Origin: Cocos nucifera
Lineage: Eukaryota; Streptophyta; Magnoliopsida; Arecales; Arecaceae
Direction of reading: 5' to 3'
DNA: 64,000 bases
Assembly (NCBI GenBank): GCA_006176705.1
Contig: QRFJ01000302.1
Location: 558,001-622,000 of the forward strand
Shown: in pieces, positions 61,001 to 64,000 of the stretch
How positions within the stretch are numbered: the first letter of the stretch is position 1
Layout: every line of letters begins with the position of its first letter
Notes under the pieces: generated by a model
Seen by the model: the letters and a program-made list of their open reading frames with translations, nothing else
What the model was told of the DNA's origin: nothing
Database searches by the model: none
Translations under genes and position numbers: made by a program

Positions 61001-63876
61001 TCAAATAATTAAATGAATAGTAGATTACATTTTATTTGTTATTTTGCTATTATTATTTAAAATCATGGTGATTGTTAATTCATAAAATTAATTATGCTGT
61101 TTTATTATTTATAATCTGATATATCTGATTTTGAGGTATTTAATAATCATATGCCCTTGATTAGTTAAACTGAGACTTTAGTACCATCTTTTATTTTTCA
61201 GTGTTGCATATGGTGCATGATTAATTATTTCAAAAAAATGCCATTTATCTAGCTATTGTACTTCACAACTTGCAATGTTGTCTCTCTCTTCCTCTTTCCC
61301 CTGACTGCCCTCTTCTCTAGGCCCATAACAAACTGAATTCCAAACAGATCGGGGGTGGTTTAAGTCTGATTTGTTGACTAGAGACCCAAACTTGATCTGA
61401 TCTCAGTAGTCCAATAGCTTGTCAAGACTTTGACGGTTTGACCTGATACTGTATATCCTATATATAATATGAACCCTATTTACTTGCTCGGTTAGGATTA
61501 TGATTATAGATATGAGGTGGATTGAATGGTGGAGCACCGTAGGAGCAACAGTTGAGCTTCTTTTCTTTTCTTTTCTTTTGTTTTTTTTTTGGTGTGTGTG
61601 GGTGGTGGTGGTGGTGGGGGGGGGTGTCAGATTCTGGTTCTTATTATTTGGCTCTCAATGCAGATAGTTGCCTTATCGGTTATGATATTCTACACATGAT
61701 GGCTCTTTGTTTTCTGCAATCTTTTCCCCATATGCTTCCAAATATTACATATTTCTTACATAATGATAATTCATCTAAGCTCCATGAATACCTTTTCTTG
61801 CTTATCATCAATATATTTTTGAAGTTGGTTGTGACCATGCATTGGTACACTATATGGTATCCGCATTATGCTTTTGTGGACTCCAAATTTTGCTTTCTCA
61901 GTGTCTCTCTTGTCCCTTTATCATCACTAGGTCTGTAGGACCACATGTTAAGATATTTTCCTAAGATTCCAGGCTCAAACTTAATTCTTTTACTGCCTAT
62001 CCTTTTCTAAAAATTATACAAGTTTAACACTTGCTAAACAACTGCTGGTTCTACTTTCTTTCTCACTTTTTGCTTGGTCATTCAAATGCTTGAACATCTT
62101 CTGTGCTCTCAAGGTGATGAATTATGTTTTTTTATTGATGTTGTCACTAGACATGTTTACATCTTATGCATCACAAGTCTGTGGTGTATAGGTTTTACAG
62201 GCTCTTTGCCATGGTTTCGTTGGGGGCAGGGGATCATTGGATTGATAATAAAATGCATACGGTTGTATGATGTTGGTGCATCCATTTTTAAGTTCACCAG
62301 TTACAGGTGTTACTTTGCACATTTATGTGGGGTCTCTATTGTCAGCATGCATTTGGTTTATATTATGCTTTGTGTATGGTGAAGTTGATGCATTGCTTTG
62401 TCCTTTGAACTTGCTCCTGCTGCAGGTATATATAACTTGATATCTATGAGATGTTTCTTTTCTTAGGTTCTAGTTTTATTCTCTAGAACACTTTCAAGCT
62501 CATTATAATTTTATTGCACAAACTGAGACTTTCTTTTCAAAAAATGAACAATACAGTCTATCTAATTATTCTAAATGGTGGTAGATTGGGCTCTCAGCAT
62601 CAACTATTGCCTCTAGTTTTGGAAAGACAATTTCAGAAAGCAAGGAACTGTCAGACTACAGACCAGAAGATATCTCTCTCTCCCTCCTGAGAATGATTTC
62701 ATATAATATTGGACAGGTAAGATCTCTTGAGTTGTTCTATTGTCAGTAAACATTATATAAGAGAACCATATGTATGAGCATAAACTTTTCTCAGCATGGA
62801 CCAGGAAATGCTTGAGTCAAATGCTTTTTTCTGTGCAGTATGTCAACTTTATTTTGGCTTATGAGTCTGGATACATAATCAGAGTCATGTCTATTTCTGT
62901 GCATGATGTAAGCAAACTCACCATTTCATGCTGTGTTAGGTCCTCTTTTGCTCCATCATGAATCAATTATTTACTAGGGGCACCTAGGTGAACCAGTTGC
63001 TGACAGATGAAGGAAAATATGCAGTATTATGATGAAATGAACTGTAACTCTTTAAAAGAGAACTTTGTTAATATTATGTTGACAACAATTCATTGGTTTT
63101 GCAAGGCTTCTACTAAACCTGGTTGTCTAATTAATAATTTCATTTTCAGTCTAAACCTCTAGACTTCAAGGGGATTAGTTTGGGCTGGCCAGTTCTGGGA
63201 AACTGGCTGAAAGTACTGAAAACCATTACTTTTTGGATCATGATCAGCTGAAATGGATTGATTACAGCTGAAATTTTGAATCTTGTCTTAGACTGAAGGT
63301 ATAGTTTGCAAGGGAAACAATGGTATCTGATAATTGTGATTACTATAACAAATCAGTTGACTTCTTAGTGAAAGGATACTGGAGTGATTTTTATGTTGAA
63401 ACAGGTATGTGTTGTTCTTCCTTTCCTGCAAAACTATCGATTGCTTGAGTATTTAAATGCATGTCTTTTTATGTTAATGTTCAAGATGAAAACATGAATA
63501 AAAGATTTACTCTTATATGTAAGTGGCCCTTTATCATCTAAATCTGGGAAGTTATTAGTGATTTTACCTGGTGGTCTAACCTTCAATTTCTATGGATTTG
63601 CAATTGTGGGTTCTGTGTACATAACTTATTTTGGTTGTCTTGGATTAATTATGTGTGCTCTCTGTCTTTCCTCCCCCCCTTCCTGGCGCCCCTCTCTCCC
63701 CTGCCCTTCTAACCTCATTTCTATGCGTAACCTTGCTTATCTTATTTAGTTCCCATATGACAGATCTCCTACTTGAATGCGCTTCGGTATGGGCTCAAAA
63801 GGATTTTCTTTGGAGGATTTTTCATTCGTGGTCATGCTTATACCATGGACACTATTTCTTTTGCAGTGCATTTCTG
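55008..63876 (+). CDS. PANK2: Pantothenate kinase 2, 5' nine exons (3' end outside window)
   Basis: Exons: 55008-55248, 55532-55744, 56645-56706, 58405-58521, 60476-60595, 60674-60768, 60857-60950, 62585-62716, 63764-63876. All are GT-AG and in phase, giving 395 complete codons with the last exon ending mid-codon. The enzyme phosphorylates pantothenate with ATP, the first and controlling step of coenzyme A synthesis. A charged, poorly conserved N terminus (about 60 residues) precedes PTILLPNQSDDISHLALDIG, where DIGGSLIKLVYF is the first phosphate-binding loop. ATGGGAYKF (173-181), NIGSGVSMIKV and SGTNVGGGTYWGLG follow, as in the eukaryotic-type kinase. ATG 55008 is chosen because it is the first ATG after the presumed leader acceptor. 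Plant PANK2 proteins carry a C-terminal DUF89 phosphatase domain; here that part lies beyond the window. Confidence 0.95.
55782..55954 (+). mobile_element. Au-type SINE in PANK2 intron 2
   Basis: A tRNA-derived body with 'gccttggccatagagcaagg' (A-box part), the B box GGTTCGAGAC at 55846-55855, then 'atctgaccctcctcagacc', 'cagtggtggaagcc' and 'gtgcattggg' before a T-rich end. This is the motif order of the Au-SINE family. TTAGGAAA flanks both sides (55774-55781 and 55955-55962), a likely target duplication. It lies in host orientation 37 bases after exon 2. Confidence 0.82.
56780..57140. repeat. Degenerate (ACAT/GTAT)n tract in PANK2 intron 3
   Basis: A run of variants of 'catacatg', 'atgtatgt' and 'cacacaca' covering about 360 bases, broken by one stretch of ordinary intron (56880-56935). 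It reads as a decayed microsatellite; the open frames through it are not genes. Confidence 0.75.
59147..59250. repeat. Short tandem duplication in PANK2 intron 4, period about 52 bp
   Basis: 'cctcttgcata.gttgttccata' is followed in both copies by 'caatgtatatccat' or 'cagtgtatatccat' and 'aacaatgtta'. The copies start at about 59148 and 59200. Confidence 0.8.
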
Positions 63877-64000
63877 GTAACTGCTTGAAACATTGTGCTG
63901 CTTATGCTTTATGTGACTTGCTTTTCTTTGAATTTTGTGGCACCGTTATCAGTTATCACTGTTACTGTCAGCATATAATTATGTTTTTTCCTGGTTTTCT

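Noticed and set aside
61552..62382. Plus-strand frames of 128 and 102 residues in PANK2 intron 7
   Set aside because: Rich in Phe, Leu, Cys and Trp from T-rich intron sequence; the flanking exons join in phase without them.
1..64000. Operon-like cluster, CRISPR array, phage or bacterial features
   Set aside because: Gene structure is plant nuclear throughout; repeats are tandem duplications, microsatellites or transposons, with no regularly spaced array.
1..64000. tRNA or rRNA genes
   Set aside because: The only tRNA-like promoter boxes seen belong to the Au-SINE copies; no cloverleaf gene was found by eye.

Overview
This is nuclear DNA of a flowering plant. Genes are split by long AT-rich GT-AG introns, intergenic space is full of decayed transposons and microsatellites, and every recognisable protein is a plant family member. 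The repeat style (Au-SINE copies, accgg/gtacc-rich intronic repeats, AT-rich MITEs) and the protein variants suggest a monocot, perhaps a palm such as oil palm or date palm. That assignment is an inference from general impression and was not tested by any search.

Layout. (1) About 1-4.9 kb, + strand: the 3' two thirds of an ATAD3-type mitochondrial AAA ATPase (six coding exons visible, 5' end outside). (2) 4.9-10.6 kb: AT-rich intergenic DNA with a 163-bp tandem duplication and a hAT-like MITE. (3) 10.67-11.54 kb, - strand: an intronless zinc-finger homeodomain (ZHD) transcription factor. (4) 11.5-20.7 kb: gene-poor, microsatellite-rich. (5) 20.70-21.41 kb, - strand: an intronless, disabled alpha/beta-hydrolase copy ending in poly(A), best read as a truncated processed pseudogene. 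(6) 23.26-47.0 kb, + strand: the complete gene for VPS34, the class III phosphatidylinositol 3-kinase, with 17 coding exons giving 813 residues. Its introns hold a deleted chromovirus with LTRs, PBS, PPT and target duplication, an antisense LINE reverse-transcriptase relic, an Au-SINE relic, a GA/CT foldback and several local duplications. (7) 47-54 kb: repeat-rich intergenic DNA with a foldback element lodged in (TA)n and a 168-bp Mutator-like MITE with a perfect 9-bp target duplication. (8) 55.0 kb to the end, + strand: the 5' nine coding exons of pantothenate kinase 2 (395 complete codons visible), with a tRNA-derived SINE in intron 2.

The genes do not form a pathway or operon. ATAD3 acts in mitochondria, ZHD in the nucleus, VPS34 on endosomal and autophagic membranes, and PANK2 in the first step of coenzyme A synthesis. 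I found no evidence of a novel multigene system. The parts most worth a second look are a 4-codon uORF whose stop overlaps the VPS34 start (ATGA), the MITE just upstream of PANK2, the processed pseudogene, and the layered insertions inside VPS34. Exon coordinates were read by eye from splice sites, phase and protein similarity; all phases of the three multi-exon genes close correctly.
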